Source: Membranipora membranacea
Lineage: Eukaryota; Bryozoa; Gymnolaemata; Cheilostomatida; Membraniporidae
Assembly (NCBI GenBank): GCA_914767715.1
Contig: OU612072.1
Coordinates: 8,928,001 to 8,992,000, forward strand
DNA: 64,000 nucleotides
Direction: 5' to 3'
The position numbers and the translations under genes are program-made. Each line of letters begins with the position of its first letter. Within the stretch, counting starts at the first letter, position 1. Below the pieces are notes generated by a model. That model saw only the letters and a list, made by a program, of their open reading frames with translations. It did not search any database and was not told the origin of the DNA. Positions 33,901 through 45,059 of this stretch are shown in pieces.

Positions 33901-35475
33901 TTATTTCAGGACTGCAATTCCTTAATGGTGATAGATACACCAAGGTCGAACATACAGAAACCAGCTCACTGAAAATGCAGCAGAATATTTCACATAGAAT
34001 ATCATGTGTGTTATTAAGGGTGAGCCCTCCAGACACACAGTTATCATAATCCTATACGCATCCAGCATAGTTACATTAGTGTTTTTCAATAATAAAAATA
34101 TTGGGATGACATTGGAGTAAAATTTAAGCTCAAACATTTGGGTGTAGTTTGAAAATGCTATCATTGAACATTATCCACTGAAAAAGCCAAATCCAAACCA
34201 TGTTTCGGAATATTAATAAAATTAATTATTTTGAGGTCTATAGTCATTCTGATAGAATTTGATGGGTGACTGATGGGACACCACGATCTATACTGAAAAC
34301 TTATATCAACCAACATAAATATTCTTTTGTTTAAGTTCAGTATAGCATCTCCATTGTCATTTGTAAATTGCTCCACTCCTTTGATAAAAGGCAATTAGAA
34401 TTTGTTTGAAACTGTACACAATGGCATAGAAACTACAAATATATAGGCTCTTTGCACTGCCTTGCCCAACATTGCCACTGCACTGATGGATGAAATAAAC
34501 ACCGTAATGAAAAAGTAAATCGCAATTTTAAATATGTTAAAAAAATATTTCAAACATGCCCTCAAAAGCTCATTTAGATTATGTGATGAACTGATGCTCC
34601 AAAAAAAACCAGATCTCTGTGAGTTACCATGTCGAAGTGTAGTTCTGCCGAAACAGAAAAACACAAACTTGGAGATTTTTTGTCAGATTTGGAGTTTTTT
34701 GCAGAAAGAGATAAATGAATAGTTAGCTGATTGACTAACGATCCAGGTGACCAAATGTGGTTATTCTGAATTAAAAACTGTAGGAAGGAGATAGCTTTTG
34801 GAAAAGTAAGGAGGAGATAACTACAACTGAGCATTTTTGACTTTAAATAACTGAGTAGAGTCAATTTAGTACGAGGACCTAACCTGTACCCGCCCGTAAT
34901 TAGTCAAATTGAGCTCAGATCGTTACACCAAATTCCTTGTGATGGTACTCATGCCAAGTGAATTTGTTCACTCTCTCTCGATCAGAGAGAGAGTGAACAG
35001 CTTAGCCTACAGCCTTTGATCGTAGCAAGTACTTACCTGAATCTAGGAGGAAGCCCTTCATATAATGAATCATCCTCCAGTTAGGAAGAGTAACAAGCTC
35101 ACTACAATGTGATCTACACGATGCCTTAGCATTACTCCAGGTTTCCTTGTTCATGAAGAGTTTAACACATGTATCCTCTGGTGTTAGCGCCCAGCCATAT
35201 GGACAACCACCACCAACACCTACCACTGCAGTCCAGCAAGCTGTAATGGTAAAATAGCGGGATATATATCCAATTGCCTCTAAATATGACAAATTATCAC
35301 ACATAATGTAGAACCCAACATAAAGCCAGAAAGCAAGGAAAATATTGATAAATATCCCTCATGACCACATGTGATACTAGAGTGGGATAAAAAACGAATC
35401 ATCAAGAGTTATTATACAATACTTACAGCCAACGATGACGCTTATTAAAGTGAGGCAAAGTGCTGCAATCTGCAT
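15921..35475 (-). CDS. Secreted C-type lectin with nested FAMeT domain, copy 2
   Basis: Six exons matching copy 1: 35427-35475, 35037-35240, 18294-18444, 17632-17763, 16690-16865 and 15921-16138. All splice sites and phases are kept and no stop appears, so the model again gives 309 aa (156 aa if the three FAMeT exons are skipped). Intron 2 has grown from about 4.3 kb to about 16.6 kb because it holds the 12.3 kb insertion 19023-31315. Exon 2 has three notable replacements against copy 1: Gly to Cys and Lys to Glu in SCRSHCSELVTL, and Arg to Trp in LPNW. The extra Cys sits next to the conserved CTLD Cys and could disturb disulfide pairing. TATA and AATAAA (15848-15853) are conserved. The gene looks intact, but splicing across the enlarged intron is unproven. 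Confidence 0.68.
18168..18283. repeat. ATTACT microsatellite, block copy 2
   Basis: Shorter form of the tract at 5663-5803, again about 10 bp from the FAMeT exon 3 donor at 18294. The preceding unique bases found in copy 1 are missing. Confidence 0.75.
19023..20780. other. Left part of the 12.3 kb insertion
   Basis: No gene supported. It contains an AGA microsatellite (19342-19353), a 12-base G run near 19621, and a ~100 bp segment (19455-19560, ending AGTAGCTTTCTGTAGTTTGCC) repeated at 22660-22757. Confidence 0.4.
21944..22024. repeat. Hairpin with ~35 bp arms
   Basis: CCTTCACCTGC...TACCTTATCAA on the left is mirrored by TTGATAAGGTA...GCAGGTGAAGG on the right, with AATTAGT/ACTAATT at the centre. 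A few mismatches only. A poly-G run follows. Foldback-like; no gene. Confidence 0.75.
22624..22695. repeat. Near-perfect palindrome, ~35 bp arms
   Basis: AGTCTACTCATTCTTCACGA...GAGTAGTAGAGTA meets its reverse complement with essentially no spacer. The right arm and following ~65 bp also occur at 19455-19560. Probably the end or centre of a foldback repeat. Confidence 0.8.
23788..24166 (+). mobile_element. MITE with TACCGTAATCC termini and a tRNA-like core
   Basis: 379 bp. Termini TACCGTAATCCCTCACCTAT and, inverted, ATAGGTGAGGGATTACGGTA, probably inserted at TA. Inside is a tRNA-like segment with an A-box (TAGCTCAGTGG, 23927-23937) and a B-box-like GTTCGAAAAC (23971-23980), then two copies of CTTATAGCTGTGGGGTGT. 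A second copy in opposite orientation is 50041-50398. Confidence 0.75.
26876..28899. repeat. Spaced inverted repeat (arms 26876-27006 and 28801-28899)
   Basis: The left arm reads TTAATCTACGCTCCTTGGGA and later GTGGGTAGAGAGA..GGTAAATC; the right arm carries the same in reverse complement. Arms are about 100-130 bp, diverged, and 1.8 kb apart. The intervening DNA has no gene I recognise. This could be a decayed TIR element or two repeat copies in opposite orientation. Confidence 0.6.
27966..28017. repeat. Hairpin, 22 bp arms
   Basis: CAAGAGCTGAGCCAGATACA on the left pairs with TGTCTGGCTCAGCTCTTG on the right across an 8 bp loop, with one mismatch. It lies within the spaced inverted repeat 26876-28899. 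Function unknown. Confidence 0.75.
29158..29643. repeat. Three tandem 162 bp units
   Basis: Unit starts GTTGCTGCCTAC(A/T)TTCTCAG and ends GCTAAGAGTTTTCTGTGCA. The three units (about 29158, 29320, 29482) differ at only a few positions, so the triplication is recent. No coding potential. Confidence 0.9.
29905..31235. repeat. Diverged tandem array of ~345 bp units with an inserted tRNA-like segment
   Basis: Units begin at about 29905, 30260, 30595 and 31172 with (G)TCCTGAAAATCTGAGGTCTG, and contain GCTGCCCTGCTGCCGGC. The third unit is ~240 bp longer; its insert (about 30640-30885) includes a tRNA-like sequence on the minus strand (B-box GGTTCGAGTTGG, A-box TAACTCAGTGG, 30700-30775). The array abuts the right end of the 12.3 kb insertion. 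Confidence 0.8.
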
Positions 35476-37580
35476 TCTCAGTGTGCTGTGTTAGAGATGA
35501 ATGGAAGACAGTGAAGAAAGGAATGAAACTAATCATCTTGCCCTCTGCTTTATATACCGCTTTTCTCACAAGGAAGCTGACTTGCTGACTGGTGTTTGAA
35601 TTCAGCTAATCTAATAATAATTACTAGAAATGTTGATCATAAATGCCACAAAACTTCAAGGGAGTGGATGATATACTCTCAGGTTGACAATTGAGTTTAT
35701 GATTGATGGCCAACTGGCGATGTCATTATAAGTGCAAAATAAATGGCTGTCCTTTCCATGAGTGAGACAGCCGGAGTCTCGTTGTCCTATTATGTGGCAG
35801 AACTTCCCCAAATTTATTTTCAGTGAATACAGCCATAGAATATAACGTAACAAACATGTTATAATTTTGGTATATTTATATATATTATATAAAAGCAAAG
35901 GGCTCCTCCCCATGCTCCCTCCTTGCTTTTTTTAATCTGGCCTCACCGGAATTTTAACTTGGGCTGAGATCAAACACTCCCACCGCTCAGCCACGCTGGG
36001 CCGCTTAAGCTTGCAAAGCTCAGTGCGAAATAATCCAGGTGGTTAAATTTAATGATGTAGTGCATGTAAGTAGCAATAAATAGGTACCAAAAGATAGTGA
36101 ATAGGTCACAATGTCTTTACCTATTGATATCCACACAGCTGGAAGCTTTGGAGGCTATTACCATAAATCTCCCTAATGTTAATTTTTCTGTCAGTTGATG
36201 CCCATTGATATCTCATCTCTCATGTGTACACTGCAAGCGTTATCGTGTGAATGACCAGTTATATATTTTAAATGAGGTACTTCTGAAGGTCAAATTTTCT
36301 CCGATTTATTCTTACTGATTTTCTAGGGAATTTTTCATTTCCAAAAAAATGACTTCATCAGGGCAGGATTGCCAAAAGTTAAAATTAGTTTGTTTGTTTT
36401 CAGTCCCATCCAGTGGACAAGACAAAAATAAAGCATCACATTTCAGTAGTAAGTATCTGTTGTGTAAGAGGAAAAACACAAGTCTGAATTCCCCTTGGAA
36501 AGATCCCAATTGGGGATTGTGAGCTGATATTTAGACTGAGTCCCCAGTACTTTCAACTTTTCCTGTTCAGTCCTATTATGTCATATTATCTTTGTAAATG
36601 AGAACAGGCCTCTCACTTGTTTCCTCTTAGTTATGTTTAATATTTTATGAATCACATACTTGGCAATGTTCCCAAATGATAGCGTTTAACTATTAATTTG
36701 ATTTGATCCGCCCTACTCTATACTTATGAGCATGCAACTTGTCGAACAAAAATCTGGAATTGTCATATAATTTCAAATCCATTTTCTATGAAAGATGACA
36801 AGGAACTATAAATTATCCAACTCCATTTTTCCTGTTCAGCTTGCTACCAGGAAAAAACAAACCTAAATATTGATGAAATTTGCTTCATAAGATGGTTAAT
36901 CTACAAAAATACTGTCATTTCTCTTCTAAGAATAGTGAGGAACTTGGCAGTGTCACATACACTGTATGTGACACGCCTAGGTGCATGACTCTACATGAAG
37001 TTAGGCGTTGTATATTGCACTGTCATGGTTGCCATGGTCCTAATCTGATTAATTGTTATACTCTTCTGCATTCACTTCCATTTCTTGAACATTTATTTAC
37101 CATCTAAATGCGGAGGTTGGCCATCAAAATAATGACGTATCATCCCACCCGTTTCTATTTTTACGACCTATTTATACAGGTCAGTATAAAGAGCAGTGGT
37201 TTTTGCTCTGAAGAATCAGTTACAATTGCGAGTTACGATCGGGAGTTACGTGTGACAGTTACAACTTGGCATTGCAATTTATCAGTTGCCTGGGGCATTT
37301 GCCCCAGGGTGTCGTTCAGTAATAAAATCATCAAACTGCCGAAAAACTGCATTCAGTATTATAAAGTAATCTCATATGAACTCTGCCAGCAGTGAAATGT
37401 CGTGATATTTCTCGATCCGACAGCAGTGTAAACTTAAATCTGCAACCAAAAGGATGTTTCAAAATTGGCTATCAGCCAACATACTAAAAATACTGTTTAA
37501 ATCTGCTTGTGTGTAAAAGATGAACACGGATTTAGCTGGACTTTGTTGAGGAACTTGTAGAGTTTTGGCAGCTTTTCAGC
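31316..37580. repeat. Duplicated block copy 2, right part
   Basis: Matches 6531-12801 at offsets 24786-24779. It contains exons 1 and 2 of CTL-FAMeT copy 2, its TATA box (35549-35559), the two intronic ~600 bp direct repeats (32291-32869, 33234-33848) and the 5' flank to 37580. One notable difference is a ~9 bp deletion near 35760. No other gene is seen. Confidence 0.85.
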
Positions 37581-37625
37581 GTTACAAGAAGGATTCAAAT
37601 GGATGCCAAACCTGCAAATGCAATG
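37577..37625 (+). pseudogene. Antistasin-like exon fragment at the block 2 edge
   Basis: Immediately right of the block end the plus strand reads YKKDSNGCQTCKCN followed by a GTAAGA donor. The D-x-x-GC-x-x-CxC pattern is that of antistasin-type protease-inhibitor repeats. The acceptor appears to be TTTTCAG at the block boundary, so the block insertion may have cut an existing exon or replaced its acceptor. No partner exons are found nearby, so it is treated as a fragment. Confidence 0.4.
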
Positions 37626-37848
37626 GTAAGACATCTTCAAATATTTTAGAAAAACCTGCATCAACCTAGGATCTCATCATGTTGCGGCTTCACCACAACT
37701 TAACACCCTAAACAAACCACAGGTTCAGCCTGTAGCGCATTAGCAAATTAAATTTGAAGATGATTTTGACAGAATGTTACCTAATACATTGAATTTAATT
37801 AAAAGAAACTATTCTAAAACTTATTGTGATGTCGTGTCCTGACAAGCT

Positions 37849-38040
37849 TTGTCCAGCTTGTCAGGACAGGCTAGTACAGCCTCAGCTCAGAATAACATCA
37901 TCTTTACAGAGTATGGAGCTGCTGTCAAGCCTTCAACTATCTCAATTAAGAGTTGGTTTTCTGCTATGGCACAGGGAAGAAGTGTTCGATCTACTAAGGG
38001 TGAGGATGGTGATGATGAAGTTGATGCAGCAGCAAAATAG
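37849..38040 (+). other. Coding-like 63-codon frame, unknown
   Basis: Reads with a polar, protein-like composition (SWFSAMAQGRSVRSTKGEDG) and ends in an acidic tail and stop at 38040. It overlaps a hairpin (CCTGACAAGC/GCTTGTCAGG) near 37839-37866. It might be the 3' exon of a lost gene or transposon. No family recognised. Confidence 0.25.
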
Positions 38041-38364
38041 TGAGCTACACAGACTTTGCCACATAGGTCTGTTACCAAGTTGGGCATAACTAACTCAATC
38101 TTTTTTTTTATTACAGTAACACCAACAGGATTAACATTTCATTGCTTTTTTAAATATCCTAGTTCACCTATCAAAAACCTGCTAAACAATAGTTCCACTA
38201 ATCATAAGATTTTTGCAATGTTATCATTCTAGTGTATTGTAATGTATTTTTATTTTAATACAACCTGTGTTGATAACAAAATGTTTTATGTAAAGCGATC
38301 TCATATAGAAAGAAATTATTGAATCATTGGAAATTGCATTTGATTAAAGTTTAAAGTTCTCTAC

Positions 38365-38670
38365 TTGAGTCATACACATGTGCGACTTATATGCCTAATG
38401 AGGAGTTATCAGCTCTTGAGTCAAGGGAAGCAACTAACAACCTATGATGTTTTCTCTCAGCGAGTTTGGGACACATGTCCGAAACTCCCTGTTGCCTGTT
38501 TAACATACACGGCACCTTACTTTAATACGATTTTCTCTAGAAAGCTTCCATCAGATATATCTGGGAAATGCTATGATTGGCGATATTTTAAGAAAACAAC
38601 TGCAAGTGTTTTATTAGACGGCCAATCAATTTTCCCGAAGAGGATCACTCAAGTAATTAATATTAACTAG
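38365..38670 (+). other. Coding-like 101-codon frame, unknown
   Basis: The frame includes TYDVFSQRVWDTCPKLPV and GKCYDWRYFKKTTASVLLDG, which looks protein-like, but no splice sites or family could be fixed. It lies between the block edge and a 205-codon ORF on the other strand and may be a decayed transposon ORF. Confidence 0.25.
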
Positions 38671-38705
38671 TCTATAATTTGTCTATGGAGTGCCCAAACT
38701 CCCTA

Positions 38706-39323
38706 TTAGTACAGATATAAGGTTTGAAGAAGAACTTCAATGGATGTGTCAGAGTTGAGTTCAGTCACTGGGCGCAGAGGATAACTGGCGATAACACTGC
38801 AAAAAATCACACCTTCTATCGGTGAAGTTTTACTATCTATAACATGATAATTGCCAATCACTTCAATTAATAACAATATTGAGTGTTGAATCTGTAACTG
38901 TAGCAATATTAATTCTTGACCAACCTTCATTTTATCAGTTTGGAAATCTCTTAATTCAACAAATGATTTTCTTAGATTTCCAGACAGTCTTTGCAAATAC
39001 GTAATATACAAACAATTGATGTTTTGGCTCAATTTTGACTTGTACAACAGTGGAGGATTGCAGTATATAAGTATTAGTTCAGTTTTGTATTCTGTGTAAA
39101 GCTTCCTTTGCAACTCAAGCAGTTCATGATAACTTGGATCAAAGGCAAGAGTGAAGACTGTTAATCCTAAACCACAGCGACAAGTAGAGAAGATCTGGTT
39201 GTACTGTAAATTCATAACGCCGTTTGTTATGGGAAACAAATTATGTGTACCACAAATGGCATTACTATAAATATGCAATATTAATAACAATTCAATCACC
39301 CAGACAAACGGGTAAGCAGACAC
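38706..39323 (-). CDS. Hypothetical single-exon protein, 205 aa, possible signal peptide
   Basis: An uninterrupted 618 bp frame, long for this AT-rich DNA. The N-terminus has a hydrophobic stretch (FVWVIELLLILHIYS) that could be a signal peptide or anchor. The centre is leucine- and isoleucine-rich with a predicted helical part (LRDFQTDKMKVGQELILLQL). Five cysteines are present; no domain is recognised. There is no clear TATA or splice site, and a chance frame or transposon remnant cannot be excluded. Confidence 0.35.
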   Translation of the reverse strand: MSAYPFVWVIELLLILHIYSNAICGTHNLFPITNGVMNLQYNQIFSTCRCGLGLTVFTLAFDPSYHELLELQRKLYTEYKTELILIYCNPPLLYKSKLSQNINCLYITYLQRLSGNLRKSFVELRDFQTDKMKVGQELILLQLQIQHSILLLIEVIGNYHVIDSKTSPIEGVIFCSVIASYPLRPVTELNSDTSIEVLLQTLYLY

Positions 39324-42008
39324 CTTTGAAGACTACCTAAAGACCGATGCATGTTATAGTCTCATTATGATGTCACTATGGACAGGATGTGTAATAAAAA
39401 AAACAAGGACCTCCTGTTCATAGTGAAATCATGATGCAGGGAATGAGAATTAACTTCCCTTACGGAAGGCACTTTTTCCACCATCAACAATTCATGTCTT
39501 CAGCGCAGCAAAAAAACATTCAGCCACATGGTAGAAATGAAGATGAGGCCTGCCCACCCAGCGAAGAATTATCTTTATGGGCCTTTAAGTTTCCGCCTGT
39601 GCAGTAGTTTGCCCAACACGAGTTGTCAAGTTTCCTCGCTTAAACCATTATAGGCCAAGCTAATAAGATAAGATTTCGATAATAGTTTATTGAAACTCTC
39701 GCAGAAACCATGGGGTTTACTATTGAGTAGTTGTTAAATGAATAAAAGAAACAAATTCAAAAATGTAGTGTGACACACAAACTACACAGCATATTTGACA
39801 AAAAAGCTGCTGGCATACTTTGCGGTGTAGCACTTAGGTACACACCGCTCTAAAAGATCCTGGGCATCATTTGTTTTTATTTAGCTGAGAGAATGGTCTA
39901 CCCAAAGCAAAAACAGACCAACTTTCCTGCAGCCTTAATGTTGAACCAGCAATTATTTTCATGTGCATATTCTAACCTATGACCTGTGAGTATTGTTGAT
40001 GCATAGTAGTATTGCGGAACTGAAAAATCATGGGAAGATGGGAACCACCGTTGTATTCAAATATTTTGCTGTTCTCATCAAATTGCAGCCTTATGTTCTC
40101 TTCAGACAAAGTGGTAGTAAGTAGTAATTAGTAGCAGGCAAAGTCTTGCAAGTCTTGTCAGTCAGTAAACAAAGTTGATTTATATACCTTATTTGCCAAT
40201 TCAGATGGTGTTAAAGCTTACTAAGGCCGCTCTACTGGACAGCAAACATGGCAAAGATAAAAAAAGATTTCCACTATATAATGTTTCCATGTTCACAGGT
40301 CTGCAGTAGGTCCCTGAAAGGGAAAGCAAAAGCTACAAACAACGTATTGGAATCCCACATGGTGATCTATTTGCCACATTAGAACCTTGTGCTAAGCTTG
40401 TTGTTATTCTAGGCCTGCGTTGGTGGGATGGTACATGCACTCGATTGGGTTTGTGTTTGCCAATCTACAATAGCATTATGCTGTAGATAATGTCCTAGAA
40501 TACCTGATTGTGACACTTGTTAACTTTTATCAGCTCCTGTCTCTTGAGTTCTTTGTTTGTGGGTACTCTACAAACGTTGACCCCACAGTGTGGTTTGTGT
40601 TTGAAAGCTTGACACTTGATTGGAACAAATATTAAACACCAGCGATCCACACACATTGCCATGTGAATAGAGGCTGTAGCTCCTTATGCTGATTGCATCA
40701 TCACTCCGAGGAGTGGACATTGGTATGGAAGTACCATCATAGAAACATAAACTTACGGTATCCAAATCGGTCCCTGGAATTCACAGCGGTCTGGATACAT
40801 GGGGGTTTGTTCAATAAGGATGTCTGTCATACTGTATTAAACATGCATTTATCGTGAGTGAGAGGGTTCTAGCCTTGAAATCATGGATAAATAATCCTTT
40901 ATTGGATGATAAAGATACTTGAGCACATGTAGAACCTGAAAGATTGAATCGAAGCTGAGTGCATGACTGCCTGTGTGCAATGATATTGCCTGTTGTTTGG
41001 CAGCCAGGACTTTTCACTATAATGTCAAATTTTATTTCTTGCTGTGTAGTAAGACATAGAAACTACTACTACTAATACTAATACTAAGAGGATTGCAAGG
41101 TGCCCTGAATCTTCATACTGAGAATAAGATACATCTTAGAAACAAGAATTCAACTTAGAAGTGTAAGGCCATAAAAGAAACCTCCTGAACTGAGTGTGCA
41201 GCTAGCTGCCAAAAGTGAAACTGGCACTTATCAGCCAGAGTAGTGACACTTTGAGCTTATCTAATAGGCCGATTTAGATACCATAGCTTGGTATCCGAAG
41301 ATTATCTTGACTGATGTTTCCTTGTCAGCATATTATTCATAACCAGGAAGGTACGATATTCTTTGCTAGACAAACTTCACTTTTTCTTAATTTTTTTTAT
41401 TTATTTGTTGAGGTTTTCTACAAATTAAAGTAAATTAAAAATGACTTGTTGACCTCACATACATTAACATAGATATAGAAGAATGACTTGAATAAAAAGA
41501 TATAAGTGTAGGGTGTTACATACTAAATAGTGAGTAGGCTAATGATACGTGAATAAAAAGAAAACGCAGAGATTGGCAAACAAAAATACAAGTTAAAGAC
41601 TTAGTTTGAGGCTGCTGTTTTGTATCACATCTTACTCTTCATGTTATATTCTATCATGTGAGCAATTTCCACAGCTTTAGAATCCAAATATTGAGGAAGT
41701 TATGGCCTCTCAAACTTCCAGGGTGATCACCTTCAATTTGCATTGGGAATCAGCGGGCACACCGTGTGGGACGTCACAACGCGTCATACTTATTATGAGA
41801 TATTACACTAATAATCACACAGATTAGATGATGATCAAAATTCAGATAGAGGTGGGACTCGAACCTGGGTCTTCATACCAGCAGGCAACGCCGCTACCAT
41901 AGCATCACTAGGTCCAGCTCCAGATTATGTATATATATTTGAATGTTTCCTCATGCGACAGAACGTAAGAACTACTAGGATATTACAAGTAAATATCAGT
42001 ATGCTTCT
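39324..42008. other. Spacer with no recognised gene
   Basis: No supportable gene. A small TACTAA microsatellite lies near 41064-41088. A tRNA-derived segment is annotated separately at 41853-41918. Confidence 0.4.
41853..41918 (-). repeat. tRNA-derived sequence
   Basis: The minus strand reads GGTAGCGGCGTTGCCTGCTG and later CCCAGGTTCGAGTCCCACC, a clear B-box with a tRNA-like T arm. The acceptor stem does not pair, so this is a tRNA-derived SINE head or fossil rather than a working tRNA. Confidence 0.6.
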
Positions 42009-42273
42009 TAACCTGCAGAATACAAAGAGCAATAGCCAACAATATCACATCCAAAGCAATCAAAACATATACAGGAACACCACAAGACTCTGTACTCAGT
42101 CCTCTATTGTTCTCCATATATACTAATTGTCTTGTCTCTGAGTGCAGTAACGTCACCATTCTCAAATATACAGACGACACCTGCATAATAGGATGTATCT
42201 CAGATAAAAATGATCTGCAGGCTTATTTCAAAGAGATTAACAGAGTGTCAACATTATGTCAACAACTAGATCC

Positions 42274-44424
42274 AGGGGCGTAGGGAGTACCCCCAACCCC
42301 CGCCTATCCGGGGTTGAATTCACAACTCCAGACTTTCGGGGGTGAATAGATCTGTAGTTGGGAGAGGAGATCTGGGGTTGAAAAGTATAACAGACTAAAA
42401 TAAGCTCAAACTCACTTTCTATTGCATTGAAGTGGTGTTGGGGAGCCCCAACAGTCCCCAAAAACATACGGGTAAGAGTTTTTGGTGTTGGAGTAGGCCT
42501 AACGCTCCATCATCAGCATTGGGGTGGGTTAAACTGCAATGAATGTCAATTCTGATACATTAGTTTGATCGATTGATTGGTTTATTTGTCACTCACATAC
42601 AATTATGTTGCGAAATTCGGTGTGTGATACACTGCTGTTCAAATGCAGCAAAGAGCAAAAAAAACAAAAAGTACATGAAGAAAAACTGACATCTCATCGT
42701 GGATTGGGTATAAATAATATTATTGAGGGATAAAATCATGTTGCGTAAAAAACTGTCTTTCCCCAAAGAAGACCTATATTTCATTGTCCTGTATCTTCCT
42801 GATGGAAGCTTTGGTAAAAAGGCATTTATAAAATGGTCATCATCAAGTATGTAGTTCAATATCAGGTTTTTGGTTTCTATAATGCCATCAAGGTCAATTA
42901 TGTTTTGAATATTCAGATTATAAGCGTCTTTGAAAAACTTTCTCAGTTGTTTCTTGTCTTTAGCATAAATGGAGGTGTACAAAATAGGCAGACAGTATGT
43001 AAGAGTAGAAACAATAAAACTTTTAAATAGCATTGATAAGAAAAGTTCGGTACTAGTGTGACAAAAGGTTCTTACAATATGCATCCTCTGAGAGGCTTTG
43101 GTAACAAGATTATCAACATGAGACTCAAAACGTAATTTTTTATCAATTATAACTCCCAGGTACTTAACATGATCACATCATTCAATTTCTATACCATCTA
43201 ATTGCAGAGTTGTACTGTCAGGCTTATCCCTATTGGTACACAAAAGCATTTCTTGAGTTTTAGATGGATTCAGAGAGAGATCTAGTTGTTTACATAATAT
43301 TGACACTCTGCTAATCTCATTGAAATATGCCTGCAGATCATAATCATCTGAAATACATCCTATTATGCAGGTGTCGTCTGCGTCTGCTTATTTAAGTATG
43401 GTAGTTTCTTCTCTTATTTCGTGTTGTCGAGGGCCCTTACTAGGGACGTTTTATTCAAGTCTCCTCTTCCAAAGATTTAAGACAAAAATCTTACATGCTT
43501 CCTGAAATTATTACCTCCCACCAACAAAATTGATCTGTTGTGGGTTCATCTGGATTTATGCCAGGTCAGTCGAAGGTCATAGCTTGATATTCACATGTTT
43601 ACAGTTTTTCGATGGGGAGAGTGCACATTTGACTCTATTCTGTGGAAATAATCCAATATTCTGGCTAAAGCAAATTTCAAGCTCAGTGGTTTTCCCATGA
43701 GTGTCCATGCTTTTCCTATTTTTTCAATGGAATATCAACAATCTCTTCTGAATTTCAAGTTTCCGAGAATATGAGGTAAGATAATTCTAATATATCCCAC
43801 AGTGGATGTGCTCCTGACCAATAGATTAAGATTGTTTGGTGGGTGGATAAAGGAAACCGTTTCTCTCTCAGTCTCATTCCTCGTACTCAATTCACCCACC
43901 CAAACTGTGCCCCTTTCAATTCAGGTTAATAACCTGGACCCACTCATTCACCACCATCATCATCATACTTGTGTTCTAGCTGATTGTCTCTGTGAGTGAT
44001 AAAACTCCAATGAGTTATTGGAAATTTGCAGGCACACTACTATGCCTAGCAGGTGTTTGTATGAGGGAATAAAGAAGAGTTGGTAATTCAAAGCAAAGGA
44101 CATGTTCATTTTAAGCGGGTTAAGTTTTGTTTGCAAGCCAAATCGAGATAGAATCATCATTTTATGGTGCAATCAGGGAGAATGGTGGTCAGTTCAAATT
44201 ACGTACATGATACTGCTGAGAGGAAGTACATGCAAGGAGTTACTCCTTGGTACTTGTCACTACACATTACTAGTTGGCCCTTGACTGCCTTATCATACTG
44301 GTTGTGGGGGTCTGTGGGGTGGGGAAAGTTGGAATTAAACCCCAGATCAATAAGCTCAACCCCAGATCTTTTCTACCCCAGATTTTTACTTGCCAACTCC
44401 AGACCCAAAAACTCAATACGCCCT
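42274..44424. mobile_element. 2.15 kb TIR element inserted in the LINE
   Basis: Starts AGGGGCGTAGGGAG; its end, reversed, is AGGGCGTATTGAG. Flanks AGATCC and AGATCT look like a 6 bp target duplication within the LINE codons for LDL. Both ends carry subterminal AGATCTGGGGTTGA-type repeats. No transposase is seen; the only coding remnant is the minus-strand LINE below. Likely a non-autonomous hAT-like or related DNA transposon (class is inference). Confidence 0.6.
42566..43400 (-). mobile_element. LINE reverse transcriptase fragment nested in the TIR element
   Basis: The minus strand reads ADDTCIIGCISDDYDLQAYF, then LDLSLNPSKTQEMLLC, YLGVIIDKKLRFESHVDNL and FIVSTLTYCLPILYTSIYA, the same family as the host LINE. 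An in-frame TGA lies in the CDHVKYLG region, and stops occur near the 5' end. The 3' tail ends in AATAAACCAATCAATCGAT near 42566, a usual LINE-type simple repeat. Confidence 0.75.
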
Positions 44425-45059
44425 AGATCTATCTTTAAATCCATCCAAAACTCAAGAAATGCTTTTGTGTACCGAAAGAGATAAACCCGACAGTACAACT
44501 CTGCAAGTGAATGGTATAGAAATTGAATTATGTGATAATTTTAAGTGCCTGGGAGTTTTAATTGATAATAAATTACGTTTTGAGTCTCGTGACGATAATC
44601 TTGTTACTAAAGCCTCTCAGAGGATGCATATCATTAAAAACTTTTGTCAGTTGTCACACTAGTACCAAACTTCTCTCATCAATGCTATTTAAAAGTTTTA
44701 TTATTTCTATTCTCACATACTGTCTGCCTATTTTGTATACATCCATTTATGCTAAAGACAAGAAACGACTGAGAAAGTTTTTTAAAGACGCTAACCATCT
44801 AAATATTCAAAACATAATCAAACAATCTTTCTCGCAACCCAAGCAAATTCAGTCAAATATAAGAAAACTATGGAGGCACTGAAAGTAGTTATTGCCTTCA
44901 TGGTGCAGTATTAACCCAAACAGGAATATTTTACTAAAGCGGGATACCTCCATTTATTTAATTTGGTTCCCTGACTAAGACAGATCAGAGAGAAAGTTGT
45001 TGGAAACAAAATAACCCAGCATAAAACGGATGAGGAATGTTTTACAAAGATTTCATTCA

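Larger units (their letters stand above)
42009..44880 (+). mobile_element. LINE copy interrupted by a 2.15 kb element
   Basis: 42009-42273 reads GTPQDSVLSPLLF and KYTDDTCIIG (the YxDD-type catalytic motif, mutated flanks). After the interruption at 42274-44424 the same reading resumes with LDLSLNPSKTQEMLLC, CDNFKCLGVLIDNKL, a frameshift near 44655, then LFKSFIISILTYCLPILYTS. It is a second LINE family, distinct from the one in the block. It is truncated and frameshifted, so inactive. Confidence 0.75.

Noticed and set aside
44164-44484. 106-codon frame (+)
   Set aside because: Crosses the TIR element boundary into the LINE in the wrong frame.
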